Origin: Mycobacterium gordonae
GTDB taxonomy: Bacteria > Actinomycetota > Actinomycetes > Mycobacteriales > Mycobacteriaceae
Direction: 5' to 3'
DNA: 64,000 nucleotides
Assembly: GCF_017086405.1 (NCBI RefSeq)
Contig: NZ_CP070973.1
Span: 4,744,739 to 4,808,738, forward strand
The position numbers were made by a program, and so were the translations under genes. Positions within the stretch are counted from its first letter, which is position 1. Each line of letters starts with the position of its first letter. The notes under the pieces are model-generated. The model searched no databases, was not told the DNA's origin, and saw only the letters and a program-made list of their open reading frames with translations. Positions 45,587 to 54,026 of this stretch are shown in pieces.

Positions 45587-45657
45587 TCAGTTCAAGAGGC
45601 CCACGACGGGCGCATCGGGTTACGGCCCGATGCGCCGCCGTGAACCGAGAACTTCTA

Positions 45658-45942
45658 TCAGGCCCAGCTGGACCCGACGGCGCTGTCGGTCTGCGCCATG
45701 TTGTTGCCGGCGCTCTGGACCTTCTGGCCGTGGGCGTTGGCCTGCTCGTAGATCACCTGGAAGTTGCGGCCCAACTGGGCGATGAACTCCTGGCAAGCCA
45801 CCGAACCGGCGCCGCCCCAGAAGTCACCGGCAGCCAGCACATCGCGAACGATGGCCTGGTGCTCGGCCTCCAGGTTGGCGGCCTGGGCGCGGATCAGCGC
45901 GCCGTGCGCGTCGACGTCACCGAACTGGTAGTTAATGGTCAT
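45658..45942 (-). CDS. esxO: WXG100 protein, EsxN/EsxO subfamily (Mtb9.9 type)
   Basis: 94 residues starting MTINYQFGDVDAHGALIRAQ. The WXG turn is WGG (42-44) between two helices, with the C-terminus ending DSAVGSSWA. It pairs with the EsxP-like gene 61 bp upstream, the usual heterodimer arrangement; the pair is exported by a type VII system, probably ESX-5. A nearly identical copy lies at 51932-52216. Position equals esxO (Rv2346c); exact paralogue naming is approximate. Confidence 0.93.
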   Translation of the reverse strand: MTINYQFGDVDAHGALIRAQAANLEAEHQAIVRDVLAAGDFWGGAGSVACQEFIAQLGRNFQVIYEQANAHGQKVQSAGNNMAQTDSAVGSSWA

Positions 45943-46003
45943 TGAACTGGTCTCCTTAGTTTGTGAAAGTTTTTAAGCTGCAGCGGCTTTCGCCGCCATC
46001 TGG

Positions 46004-46300
46004 CTAGCTGCTGAGGATCTGCTGCGAAGCCTGCTCTTGCTGCTCGTAGTTGTTGGCGTCGCGGATCAGTCCGTCACGCACTCCGTGCAGCATGTTCACA
46101 ATGTTGCGGAAGGCCTGGTTCATCTGGCCCATCGTGTCCAGCGAGGTCGCCTGAGCCATACCGCTCCAGCCGGCGCCGGCGATGTTCTGCGAGGACGCCC
46201 ACATGCGACGGGCCTCGTCCTCAACGGTCTGGGCGTGCACTTCGAAGCGGCCCGCCATGTCCCGCATAGCGTGCGGGTCGGTCATAAAGCGTGTTGCCAT
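46004..46300 (-). CDS. esxP: WXG100 protein, EsxP/EsxJ subfamily (QILSS type)
   Basis: 98 residues: WXG motif WSG (45-47), and a C-terminal YEQQEQASQQILSS carrying the YxxxE type VII secretion signal (Tyr84-Glu88). First gene of the pair with the EsxO-like gene. It matches EsxP (Rv2347c). A decayed copy is at 52232-52516. Confidence 0.93.
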   Translation of the reverse strand: MATRFMTDPHAMRDMAGRFEVHAQTVEDEARRMWASSQNIAGAGWSGMAQATSLDTMGQMNQAFRNIVNMLHGVRDGLIRDANNYEQQEQASQQILSS

Positions 46301-46429
46301 CTTGGCTATCTCCTTTGGGTTCGTGGATGTGTTGCTTGAAACTCAACCAGTTTGATTGATGTGATCACCGGGTCCGGACCTTCCGGAACCGCTAATCACC
46401 CGTAGACATCGACAGTCTTTCCCTTTCTC

Positions 46430-46759
46430 TCATCCGGCTGCCGGCGAATGCGGGACCACGCTGCTTCCGCGTGGCATCTCGAAACGAGGTTCAGCGTTCT
46501 CCGCTTCCCACTGTTTCCACTCCGCCCATTCATCCCACTCGTCGTTGGCCGGTTCGATCGGTTCCGGATCGACCGCACCTGGCACCGCGACGACGTCCTC
46601 GACACCTGATTCAGACTCCTTCGCCCAATGGTCGTAGTCGTCTGGTGGAACAGCCGTGCCCCAGCTCAGCGGAACCGATAGTCCGCCCAGCATGCCCGAC
46701 TCGCCCCGTTTTGCCGCCACAGAATCGGGCGGCAAGGGCGGACCAAGAGGCAACAGCAC
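46430..46759 (-). CDS. Conserved mycobacterial protein, Rv2348c-like
   Basis: 109 residues: Pro-rich start (MLLPLGPPLPPDS), GMLGGLSVPLSWGTAVPPDDYDHWA, an acidic Trp-rich stretch (NDEWDEWAEWKQWEAENAEPRFE) and a Ser-rich end. No signal peptide or membrane helix. It lies upstream of the esx pair on the same strand, as Rv2348c does, and may be co-transcribed. Biochemical function unknown. Confidence 0.85.
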   Translation of the reverse strand: MLLPLGPPLPPDSVAAKRGESGMLGGLSVPLSWGTAVPPDDYDHWAKESESGVEDVVAVPGAVDPEPIEPANDEWDEWAEWKQWEAENAEPRFEMPRGSSVVPHSPAAG

Positions 46760-47397
46760 GCCTGTCCCCTTTCAGTGCCGATCTCAACTTCTTCGTGCTC
46801 GTTGGTTACGTACCCGAGCACCAGCATCATAAGACAATCGCCCGAGGATTATCGACGGAATCAGGATTTTTGATGTCGTCAGATCTCCATATCGCCGCGC
46901 CCACGGCGACTCTGTCGCCGCACCTGGGGTTTTCCCGCGGGTGCGTCCCCCGGCACGGCGGCCCGGGCAGCCTCGAATCTGCCTTAGACCAACGCCTGGC
47001 CGCCCAACCCGGCGCGCAGGCGGCGGCCGGTGAGCCGAGACGGCACGATGCTGCTGCCGCCACACCCTTTGTCGGTGGTTGGTTGTCGGTGGTTGGTTGT
47101 CGCGGGTTGGTCCCGGCAACGACGGGCGGGCAGTTCACAACCCAGACCACGGGATTCAATGCGATCGATGTCGTCCGGCGATCCCGCGTGCGAACCGATG
47201 CCCGCTGCTTCGACATCGTCCGGCGGATTGCCGGGCATCGGACGAATTCAAGCCTCAACACACTTTTCGGTGCATCACATCCGCGTCGCTCAAGTCGCCG
47301 TCGATGGTCAAGGCCGAACGCCTGCGAGCGTCATACGAGCCGGAATCGCGCGGATATCAGGAAAGGCACATCGTTGGATTCTGGAACGCGTTCGCAT
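46760..47397. other. Intergenic region with a 14-bp tandem repeat, no gene seen
   Basis: 638 bp between the Rv2348c-like gene and the phospholipase C stop. GTCGGTGGTTGGTT occurs twice in tandem (47071-47084, 47085-47098) with a degenerate third copy to 47111. GTCGTCCGGCGAT (about 47169) and ATCGTCCGGCGGA (about 47216) are near-direct repeats. Frames are broken and I see no remnant of a second phospholipase. The promoter of the leftward esx/Rv2348c transcript should be near 46760. Confidence 0.5.
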
Positions 47398-48966
47398 TCA
47401 GCAGGGTCCGCTAGGCAGACCACGCACCGGCTGGGATTCCTGGGTCGGCATCATTTGCGGGTACGGAACCCGGTAAGGAATGGACGTCTTGGTCGTCGTG
47501 CCCAATATCGCGTTCGGTATGCACTGGGGCAACTTGGGGAGCGCCTTGAGGCGCGGGTGGTCCAGATTCGGTTTGGACGTATTGGGTGGCTGGGCGAAGT
47601 TGAACGTCGACGTCATATCGCCGACCGTCGCGTTACGCCAGGCGGACAGGTTGGGAACGGGCACATTGAAGCGGGTACTGATCAACTTCAACGTGGACGT
47701 GTGGTCGAAGGTGTCGTGATTCATCAGGGGTCCACGGCTGTACGGAGAGATGACGATGCAGGGGACGCGGAATCCCAGGCCGATGGGACCTCGGATTCCG
47801 CCGGAGCCCGGAACGGAGTTGATATCCGGCACCGTGAGGTACTCACCGGGGGTTCCCGGTGGCGGTGTCGGCGGGACGACGTGATCGAAGAAGCCACCGT
47901 TCTCGTCGTAGTTGACGATCAGCGCGGTCCTTTCCCAGACAGCCGGATTGGACAACAGAATCCGCAGGGTATCGACGATGCCGACGGCACCGATCGAAAC
48001 CGGAAAGGCCGGGTGTTCAGAGAGCAGGAAGCCCGGCAGCACCCAGGACACCTTGGGCAGGCGGTTGTTCCTGACGTCTGAGGCAAAGTCCAGAGGGTAG
48101 GTGGGCGCGACACCGAAACGCGCCAGGTTCGACCGTGGATCTGCCGCCTGTTTGAAGTCGTTGATCAGGCCGTTGTAGCCGACGACGGTATTGTTCAGCG
48201 GCCCGAGCAGCTTGTTCTGGTACACCTTCCAGCTCACGCCGGCGGCTTCGAGGTTGTCCGGCATGGTAGGCCAGCTGTAGTGCTGCAGCGGCTGGATGTT
48301 GGGCTCCAAGATCACCGGACCGCCCTGGGTGCCGGCCGGGTCGATCCAGGCGCTCATCCAGTAGAGGCGGTTCGGGGTGGTCCCCCCCAGCAATGAGCAG
48401 TGATAGTTGTCGCAGACGGTGAAGGTGTCAGCGAGCAGGTAGTGGATCGGAATGTCGGCACGGGTGTAGTGCCCCATCGTCACCGGCACGTTGCCTTGTA
48501 CCGCGCTGACCTGGGCCTGCGCCGGGAGCCAGCCGTCCATCGCGCCGCCGTTCCACGACTGGTGCTGAGAGATCCAGCCGTGGTCGGGGTCGTTGACGCA
48601 TTCGCCTGCGACCAGCGGGCCGCGGGTGGTGTCGAAGCGGAAGGGCATGGTGATCCCGGCGGGGTCGTTCGCCTGGGTGGCGGGATTCCATCCCTTCTGC
48701 TGGAAAACTCCGGGCAGGGCGTTCGGGTCCTGGAAGCCGGCGGTGCTGGACATCGTGCCGAAATAGTGGTCGTACGAGCGGTTCTCCTGCATCAGCAACA
48801 CGATGTGTTCGATATCGGTCAGGTGACCGCTGCAGGGGCCCGCGCCATAGGCTTTTTCGATAATGGGCCCGGCCAGGTCCATAAACGCGCCGGCGGTGGT
48901 GGCGGCGGCGGCTTTCGCCAGAAATTGCCGACGGGTCATTCCGTCGACTGGGTGTTCGCTCCGCAC
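47398..48966 (-). CDS. Phospholipase C, Tat-exported (PlcA/B/C family)
   Basis: 522 residues from a GTG at 48966 preceded by AAGGAGG. The Tat signal is MTRRQFLAKAAAATTAGAFM (from residue 10). The phosphoesterase domain begins IEHIVLLMQENRSYDHYFGTM (about 48-68); later active-site regions include VNYDENGGFFDHVVPP and SRGPLMNHDTFDHTS. It hydrolyses phosphatidylcholine or sphingomyelin outside the cell. M. tuberculosis has three plc genes in tandem here (Rv2349c-Rv2351c); this window has one. Confidence 0.92.
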   Translation of the reverse strand: MRSEHPVDGMTRRQFLAKAAAATTAGAFMDLAGPIIEKAYGAGPCSGHLTDIEHIVLLMQENRSYDHYFGTMSSTAGFQDPNALPGVFQQKGWNPATQANDPAGITMPFRFDTTRGPLVAGECVNDPDHGWISQHQSWNGGAMDGWLPAQAQVSAVQGNVPVTMGHYTRADIPIHYLLADTFTVCDNYHCSLLGGTTPNRLYWMSAWIDPAGTQGGPVILEPNIQPLQHYSWPTMPDNLEAAGVSWKVYQNKLLGPLNNTVVGYNGLINDFKQAADPRSNLARFGVAPTYPLDFASDVRNNRLPKVSWVLPGFLLSEHPAFPVSIGAVGIVDTLRILLSNPAVWERTALIVNYDENGGFFDHVVPPTPPPGTPGEYLTVPDINSVPGSGGIRGPIGLGFRVPCIVISPYSRGPLMNHDTFDHTSTLKLISTRFNVPVPNLSAWRNATVGDMTSTFNFAQPPNTSKPNLDHPRLKALPKLPQCIPNAILGTTTKTSIPYRVPYPQMMPTQESQPVRGLPSGPC

Positions 48967-49658
48967 ACGCCCTCCTTGGAGGCTTCTTGCGCCAGGTCGA
49001 GATCACGGTATAGTCGCGCGGGCGATCGACCCCGATATACCGACCGGCGTGTCGTCCTCACTTTGTTTTGCCGAGCCGACGAATTGCGCTGTCTCCTCGC
49101 CCTGGGCGATGCGGCTCAACGCCGCTAATTGCCGTGTTGTGACACGCCTAGTTAGCCGCTACGCGAAGCGACCGTTTTTGCCTGTTTTCCATGCGAATGG
49201 ATCGCCGTGACGGTGCCGCCATTTCCAGGAATGCGGGGGGAGAGCATCCGGAACCCGGCCGGCGGATTGCGATGTCCACAGGGGCCGAACCGCGACGTCG
49301 GTCGTGGGTGGCGCTACCCCGCTGCGCATCCGAGCGTCAGCGCCACGCGGTCATGGGCATCCCCGGCGATCGCGGGCGTCGGTATTTCGGGGATCCACAG
49401 ACCGAAAGCCGCCACGCAAATCGGCTTCATTAAAGGAAATCGCAGGAAAAATTTATTTAACGCCACATTCCTGATCGCTCTCTCAAGATATGAATTTCGC
49501 TACTTGTCCGGTGCCGACGACCACCGAATTGTGCGAGGTCAGCACCCCTGCAGGAGTACTGCCGGTAAAGGATCCGCTACCGGGATTCTTAGTACGGCGC
49601 CAGAAAACATTGCCGGTCTCCGATTACGCGCTGAGGATTGGAATTTGCGTGCCCGCCT
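48967..49658. other. Intergenic region with an AT-rich patch, no gene seen
   Basis: About 690 bp between divergent plc and the GAP-family gene. A distinctly AT-rich patch runs about 49431-49500. Short open frames have poor codon use and no ribosome site. Promoters for both flanking genes should be here; GGTATAGT near 49010 could be part of the plc promoter. Confidence 0.45.
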
Positions 49659-50414
49659 ATGGGTTCCGCAGCCGACAGCCACGTTGTAGCGTCCGTTTGC
49701 ATGTGGCTCACGGTGCTGGTGTTAGCTTGTGTGGCGACGGCAGACCCGGTACGAATCGGCGTGAGCCTCGCGTTGTCCTCGCGGCGGCGGGCGGTCGGAC
49801 CGCTGGTCGCGTTCTGGTTGGGCGGCATGGCGGTCAGTGCCGTCCTGGCGGCAATGGTGTTGTTCGCAGTCCGCGACCTCACCATCGCAGCGGTGTCCCG
49901 GGTGCAACTCGCCGCCGCGACCCCCGCCGCCGGCCACATCGAGATTGCGATAGGTGTGGTGGTCCTGCTGATAGCCGGCGTAGGTGTCGGCATCGCACCG
50001 CGTCCATGTCGCAGTCCCGACAGCCATCCGTGGGCACTGCAATTGCGGACGTCCGCGACGATCTCCCGTTTTTCCGAACGCGCCCGCGCTGCACTGCAGG
50101 CCAGGCCGCTTCGGATGTCATTCGCCCTGGGTGTGGGGATGATGGTGGACTTCCGATTCCTGGCCGCGCTGACCGCGATCCTGACGTCGGGGGTCACGAT
50201 CCGAACTCAGGTCGGCGCAGCTGGCCTGTACACCTTGATCGCGCTGGCCTTTGTCGAGTTCCCCCTGGTCAGCCGACTGGCCGCGCCGGCGCGGACCGAC
50301 CGAGTGATGTGTGCGGTGAACCAGTGGTCAAAGGCTCGTCGGCACCAGGTTCTCGCGTTGGTGATCGGTGTGCTAGGCGTCTTTCTGGTATCTCGTGGCA
50401 TCGGGCACGTCTGA
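49659..50414 (+). CDS. GAP/Sap family membrane protein
   Basis: About 251 residues from ATG 49659 (start uncertain; TTG at 49638 is in frame). Six hydrophobic segments and the LVLACVATADPVRIGVSLAL opening (early Asp-Pro) are typical of the mycobacterial GAP/Sap family, small membrane proteins that aid glycolipid or sulfolipid export. The basic loop around residue 150 (ERARAALQARPLRM) is usual. Substrate not predictable. Confidence 0.72.
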   Translation: MGSAADSHVVASVCMWLTVLVLACVATADPVRIGVSLALSSRRRAVGPLVAFWLGGMAVSAVLAAMVLFAVRDLTIAAVSRVQLAAATPAAGHIEIAIGVVVLLIAGVGVGIAPRPCRSPDSHPWALQLRTSATISRFSERARAALQARPLRMSFALGVGMMVDFRFLAALTAILTSGVTIRTQVGAAGLYTLIALAFVEFPLVSRLAAPARTDRVMCAVNQWSKARRHQVLALVIGVLGVFLVSRGIGHV

Positions 50415-50444
50415 CCGGTCGCGGTAGGCGATCGGTGCAGCAAC

Positions 50445-50486
50445 GAAAAAGCGCGGGCGACGCATCCCCCAATACGTCACCCGCGC
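50445..50486. terminator. Hairpin terminator between convergent genes
   Basis: GCGCGGGCGACG (50451-50462) pairs with CGTCACCCGCGC (50475-50486) with one mismatch and a 12-nt loop; AAAAA precedes it. It sits between the GAP-family gene and the convergent PPE gene and is likely a shared terminator. Confidence 0.7.
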
Positions 50487-50501
50487 CGAAGATCGTCCGA
50501 C

Positions 50502-51695
50502 TTATCCGACGCCGGTCCGCGGGATCACGCTGGGCCGGTTCTGCACCACGTGCGGGCTGGCACCGCCGCGGCCCATCATGCCGCCGGGCATACCTGCTCC
50601 GGCACCGCCACCACCCATCGGCATCGGCATCATCGGCATACCGCCGCCGGCACCCATGCCCGCGGCTCCGGCAGCCTGTGCCATCTCCGCGGCGTTGACA
50701 CCCAACCCCGACATCGCGGAGCTGGCCATACCCTTGGGCACCGAACCCTGCCAGGTCGGCGGAACCGACATCGAACCCACTAGCCGAGCGTTGCCCAGAC
50801 CTGCTGACATTCCGGCGCCGAGACCAGCGCCGCCGCCACCCAGCCCCTTCATCGGGTTGACGTCACCGACGAACTTGGGCGCGTCGACCAGGCCGGCGGC
50901 CGTCGACGCACCGGCCAGTCCGGCAGTGCTCGAGGCGGACGTGCCGGCCTGCATCAGCGGGCCGATCAGCATGCTGGCCGGCATCGCACCCATCTGAACG
51001 GCTGACATCGCCATGTCCACCGGGACCGCCGCGGCCGCGGACTGCACTCCCGCGACTAAACCGGGAGCCGCGGCCATGACGCCTTGGACCGCCGGGCTGA
51101 CCGCCGCTGACGCCGAGGTGGCCAGTCCGGTGAACTGTGCGCCGACATTCGCGGCCAATCCGGCCAGGTCAACCGGCGGAACGGCGAACGGGGTCAGGCT
51201 CTCGGCCACCGCGGTCGCACCGCCGTGATAACCGAGCATTGCGGCCACATCCTGCGCCCACATCTCCACGTAGTCGAACTCGTTCGCGAAGATGGCCGGC
51301 GTGTTCAAGCCCAAGAAGTTCGTCGCGATCAACGTCATCAGCGATATCCGGTTGGCCTCCACCACCGCGGGATGCACCGTCGCCGTCAACGCTCCCTCGA
51401 ACGCCGTCGCCGCCGCCCGCGCCTGACCCGCCGCCAGCTGCGCCTGGCTGGCCGCATCCGACATCCACCCCACGTAAGGCACAGCCGCAGCCGCCATCGC
51501 GGTCGACGCCGGACCCGCCCAGGGCCCGCCGGTCAAACCCACGATCACGGCGTTGAACGACGATGCCGACGCCGCCAGATCGGCAGCCAAGCTCTCCCAG
51601 GCCGCCGCCGCAATATGCAGCGGACCCGACCCAGCCCCGGCAAAAATCCGCGCCGAGTTGATCTCCGGCGGCAACCACGCAAAGTCCAAAATCAT
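50502..51695 (-). CDS. PPE protein, PPE38/PPE71 type
   Basis: 397 residues. PPE domain 1-175 (MILDFAWLPPEINSARIFAGAGSG, WxG turn GGPWAGPAS near 58, YVEMWAQDVAAMLGYHGG near 145). SVPPTW near 315 places it in the SVP subgroup. The C-terminus is Gly/Met-rich (GMPMMPMPMGGGG) ending SVIPRTGVG. PPE38-type proteins are required in M. tuberculosis for secretion of PE_PGRS and PPE-MPTR proteins through ESX-5. It flanks a second Esx pair with a sister PPE gene on the other side, the PPE71-esxX-esxY-PPE38 arrangement. Confidence 0.9.
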   Translation of the reverse strand: MILDFAWLPPEINSARIFAGAGSGPLHIAAAAWESLAADLAASASSFNAVIVGLTGGPWAGPASTAMAAAAVPYVGWMSDAASQAQLAAGQARAAATAFEGALTATVHPAVVEANRISLMTLIATNFLGLNTPAIFANEFDYVEMWAQDVAAMLGYHGGATAVAESLTPFAVPPVDLAGLAANVGAQFTGLATSASAAVSPAVQGVMAAAPGLVAGVQSAAAAVPVDMAMSAVQMGAMPASMLIGPLMQAGTSASSTAGLAGASTAAGLVDAPKFVGDVNPMKGLGGGGAGLGAGMSAGLGNARLVGSMSVPPTWQGSVPKGMASSAMSGLGVNAAEMAQAAGAAGMGAGGGMPMMPMPMGGGGAGAGMPGGMMGRGGASPHVVQNRPSVIPRTGVG

Positions 51696-51931
51696 CGCAT
51701 CCCCAAATCAGCCAGCCGCGCCAACGGCTCCATCACTCCACAACCATCACTGCTACCCGACCTGCGAGCATGCCCCTATCGGATCATAAAACAATCCACC
51801 GCAGCAGTCTGGCGTTTCGCCAAACTGGCTGCATTTCGGTATTCGCGCCCGGAATCGACTTTGTTGCTTGCTCAGTATATTCGGTTTCTGACGGGCCCCG
51901 GACACCAATAGTGTCCCGCCCGCTCGGTTGA

Positions 51932-52216
51932 TCAGGCCCAGCTGGACCCCACGGTGCTGTCGGTCTGCGCCATGTTGCTGCCGGCGCTCTGAACCTTCTG
52001 GCCATGAGCGTTGGCCTGCTCGTAGATCACCTGGAAGTTGCGGCCCAACTGGGCGATGAACTCCTGGCAAGCCACCGAACCGGCGCCGCCCCAGAAGTCA
52101 CCGGCAGCCAGCACATCGCGAACGATGGCCTGGTGCTCGGCCTCCAGGTTGGCGGCCTGGGCGCGGATCAACGCACCGTGCGCATCGACGTCGCCGAACT
52201 GGTAATTGATCGTCAT
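51932..52216 (-). CDS. WXG100 protein, EsxN/EsxX-like, near-identical copy
   Basis: 94 residues, differing from the copy at 45658-45942 at only two positions (SAGSNM for SAGNNM; DSTVG for DSAVG). WGG motif intact. Very few silent DNA changes either, so the copies have duplicated or converted recently. Its expected partner upstream is the decayed EsxP-like copy, so it may pair with another EsxP-type protein. Confidence 0.92.
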   Translation of the reverse strand: MTINYQFGDVDAHGALIRAQAANLEAEHQAIVRDVLAAGDFWGGAGSVACQEFIAQLGRNFQVIYEQANAHGQKVQSAGSNMAQTDSTVGSSWA

Positions 52217-52231
52217 CGGGTGGAGCCCTTT

Positions 52232-52516
52232 CTAGCTGCTCAGGATCTGCTGCGAGCCCTGCTCCTGCTGCGGTTAGTTGTTCGCGTCGCGGATCAACCC
52301 GTGCATCATGTTCACGCTGGTGCGGAAGGCGGTGTTCAACTGACCCATGGTGTCCCGCGAGGTCGCCTGAGCCATACCGCTTCGGCCGGCGCCGGCGATG
52401 TTCTGCGCCGACGCCCACATGCGGCCTGCCTCGTACGCGACCGTCTGAGCGTGCACCTCAAAACGTCCGGCAATCTCCCGCATTGCCTGCGGATCCGTCA
52501 TAAATCGAGTAGCCAC
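52232..52516 (-). pseudogene. Decayed EsxP/EsxY-like WXG100 gene
   Basis: Starts MATRFMTDPQAMREIAGRFE like the intact 98-residue copy at 46004-46300. Three lesions: WSG is RSG at residue 45, losing the WXG Trp; four residues (of HGVRDGL) are deleted; and TAC for Tyr in NNYEQQE is TAA, stopping at 80 residues (52274). Beyond the stop, frame continues PQQEQGSQQILSS to TAG at 52232, so the tail with the YxxxE export signal is lost. Non-functional export is expected. Confidence 0.85.
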
Positions 52517-52582
52517 GAAATCGCTCTCGCCTAATAATGAAGCCCGAATGAATTCAATTCGGGAAGCTCGACAATTTCCCGG

Positions 52583-53764
52583 CTATCCGACGCCGGTCCT
52601 CGGGATCACGCTGGGCCGGTTCTGAACAACGTGCGGGCTCGCACCACCACGGCCCATCATGCCGCCGGGCATGCCCGCTCCGGCACCGCCACCCATGCCC
52701 ATCGGCATCGGCATCATCGGCATGCCGCCCGCGCCGGCTGCCTGTGCCATCGCCGCCGGATTCGGCATCGCGCCCAGCCCGGCCATGGCCGAGCTACCCA
52801 TGCCCTTGGGAACCGAGCCCTGCCAGGTCGGCGGCACCGACATCGCGCCCACCAGGTGGGCCTTACCCAGGTCGCCCGCCATTCCGGCTCCGAGCGCGGC
52901 ACCACCGAGGCCCTTAGCGGCGGGCGCGAGGTCACCGACGAACTTCGGCATGTCCGCCAGATCAGCGGCTGCCGTAGCCCCGGCCAGCCCGGCCGTGCCG
53001 GTGGCGGATTGCCCCGCCTGCAGCAGCGGGCCGATCAGCATGCTGGCCGGCATGGCACCCGCCTGGACGAATGACATCACCGACTGCACCGGGAGGGCTG
53101 CCGCCGCCGACTGCACGCCCGTTGCCAAACCTGCGCCAGCCGCCACAGCGCCTTCCACCATCGGACTGACCGCTGCCGAGGTCGTCGTCGCAAATCCTGT
53201 GACCTGGGTACCGACGTTGGCGGCCAACCCCGCCAGATCAAGCGGCGGAATCGAGAACGGAGTCAGACTCTCGGCGACCGCCGTCGCGCCGCCGTGGTAG
53301 CCGAGCATCGCGGCGACATCCTGAGCCCACATCTCCACGTAGTCGAACTCATTGGCGAAGATCGCCGGGGTGTTCAACCCCAGGAAGTTCGTCGCGATCA
53401 ACGTCATCAACGACACCCGGTTGGCCTCCACCACCGCCGGATGCACCGTCGCCGTCAACGCACCCTCGAAGAGCGACGCCGCCGTTCGCGCCTGAGCGGC
53501 CGCGGCCCCCGCCTGCGCACCCGCCTGACCCAACCAGTCCATGTAGGGCAACGCCGCAGCCGCCATAGACGCCGACGCCGGCCCCGCCCACGGCCCACCG
53601 GTCAAGCCCGTGATCACCGAACTGAACGACGACGCCGACGTCATCAGGTCGGCCGCCAAACTCTCCCAAGCCGCCGCTGCCGCATGCAACGGGCCAGGCC
53701 CGGCCCCGGTGAAAATCCGCGCCGAGTTGATCTCCGGCGGCAACCACGCAAAATCCAGAATCAT
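52583..53764 (-). CDS. PPE protein, PPE38/PPE71 type (second copy)
   Basis: 393 residues from ATG 53764 (five extra codons upstream in frame are unlikely). Same architecture as the PPE at 50502: MILDFAWLPPEINSARIF, GGPWAGPASASMA, identical ANEFDYVEMWAQDVAAMLGY, SVPPTW near 310 and SVIPRTGVG end. The central part (175-290) has diverged. It is nearest to the two PPE-MPTR genes, which are likely clients of PPE38-dependent ESX-5 secretion. Confidence 0.9.
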   Translation of the reverse strand: MILDFAWLPPEINSARIFTGAGPGPLHAAAAAWESLAADLMTSASSFSSVITGLTGGPWAGPASASMAAAALPYMDWLGQAGAQAGAAAAQARTAASLFEGALTATVHPAVVEANRVSLMTLIATNFLGLNTPAIFANEFDYVEMWAQDVAAMLGYHGGATAVAESLTPFSIPPLDLAGLAANVGTQVTGFATTTSAAVSPMVEGAVAAGAGLATGVQSAAAALPVQSVMSFVQAGAMPASMLIGPLLQAGQSATGTAGLAGATAAADLADMPKFVGDLAPAAKGLGGAALGAGMAGDLGKAHLVGAMSVPPTWQGSVPKGMGSSAMAGLGAMPNPAAMAQAAGAGGMPMMPMPMGMGGGAGAGMPGGMMGRGGASPHVVQNRPSVIPRTGVG

Positions 53765-54026
53765 CGCAACCCCAACCAAGCGAACCGTTCCGACTCGTCA
53801 CGGGCAGCTCGCGGCGCGAACCAGCCCATCGCCGGATCGTAAGCCAAATCACAGAAAAAGTCTGCAGTCCGGCCAAGACTGCCTCGATGAATTTGATAGG
53901 AGCCGCCCGACCTGGGCGTGAGCAGGCGCCAGCCAGCCGCTTGTACACCAATTTGACGGTGGCGCCTAATATCGACGTGCCGCACACCGTCAAGACACCG
54001 AAATGCCGTTCTAGGAACCGGGGCTG

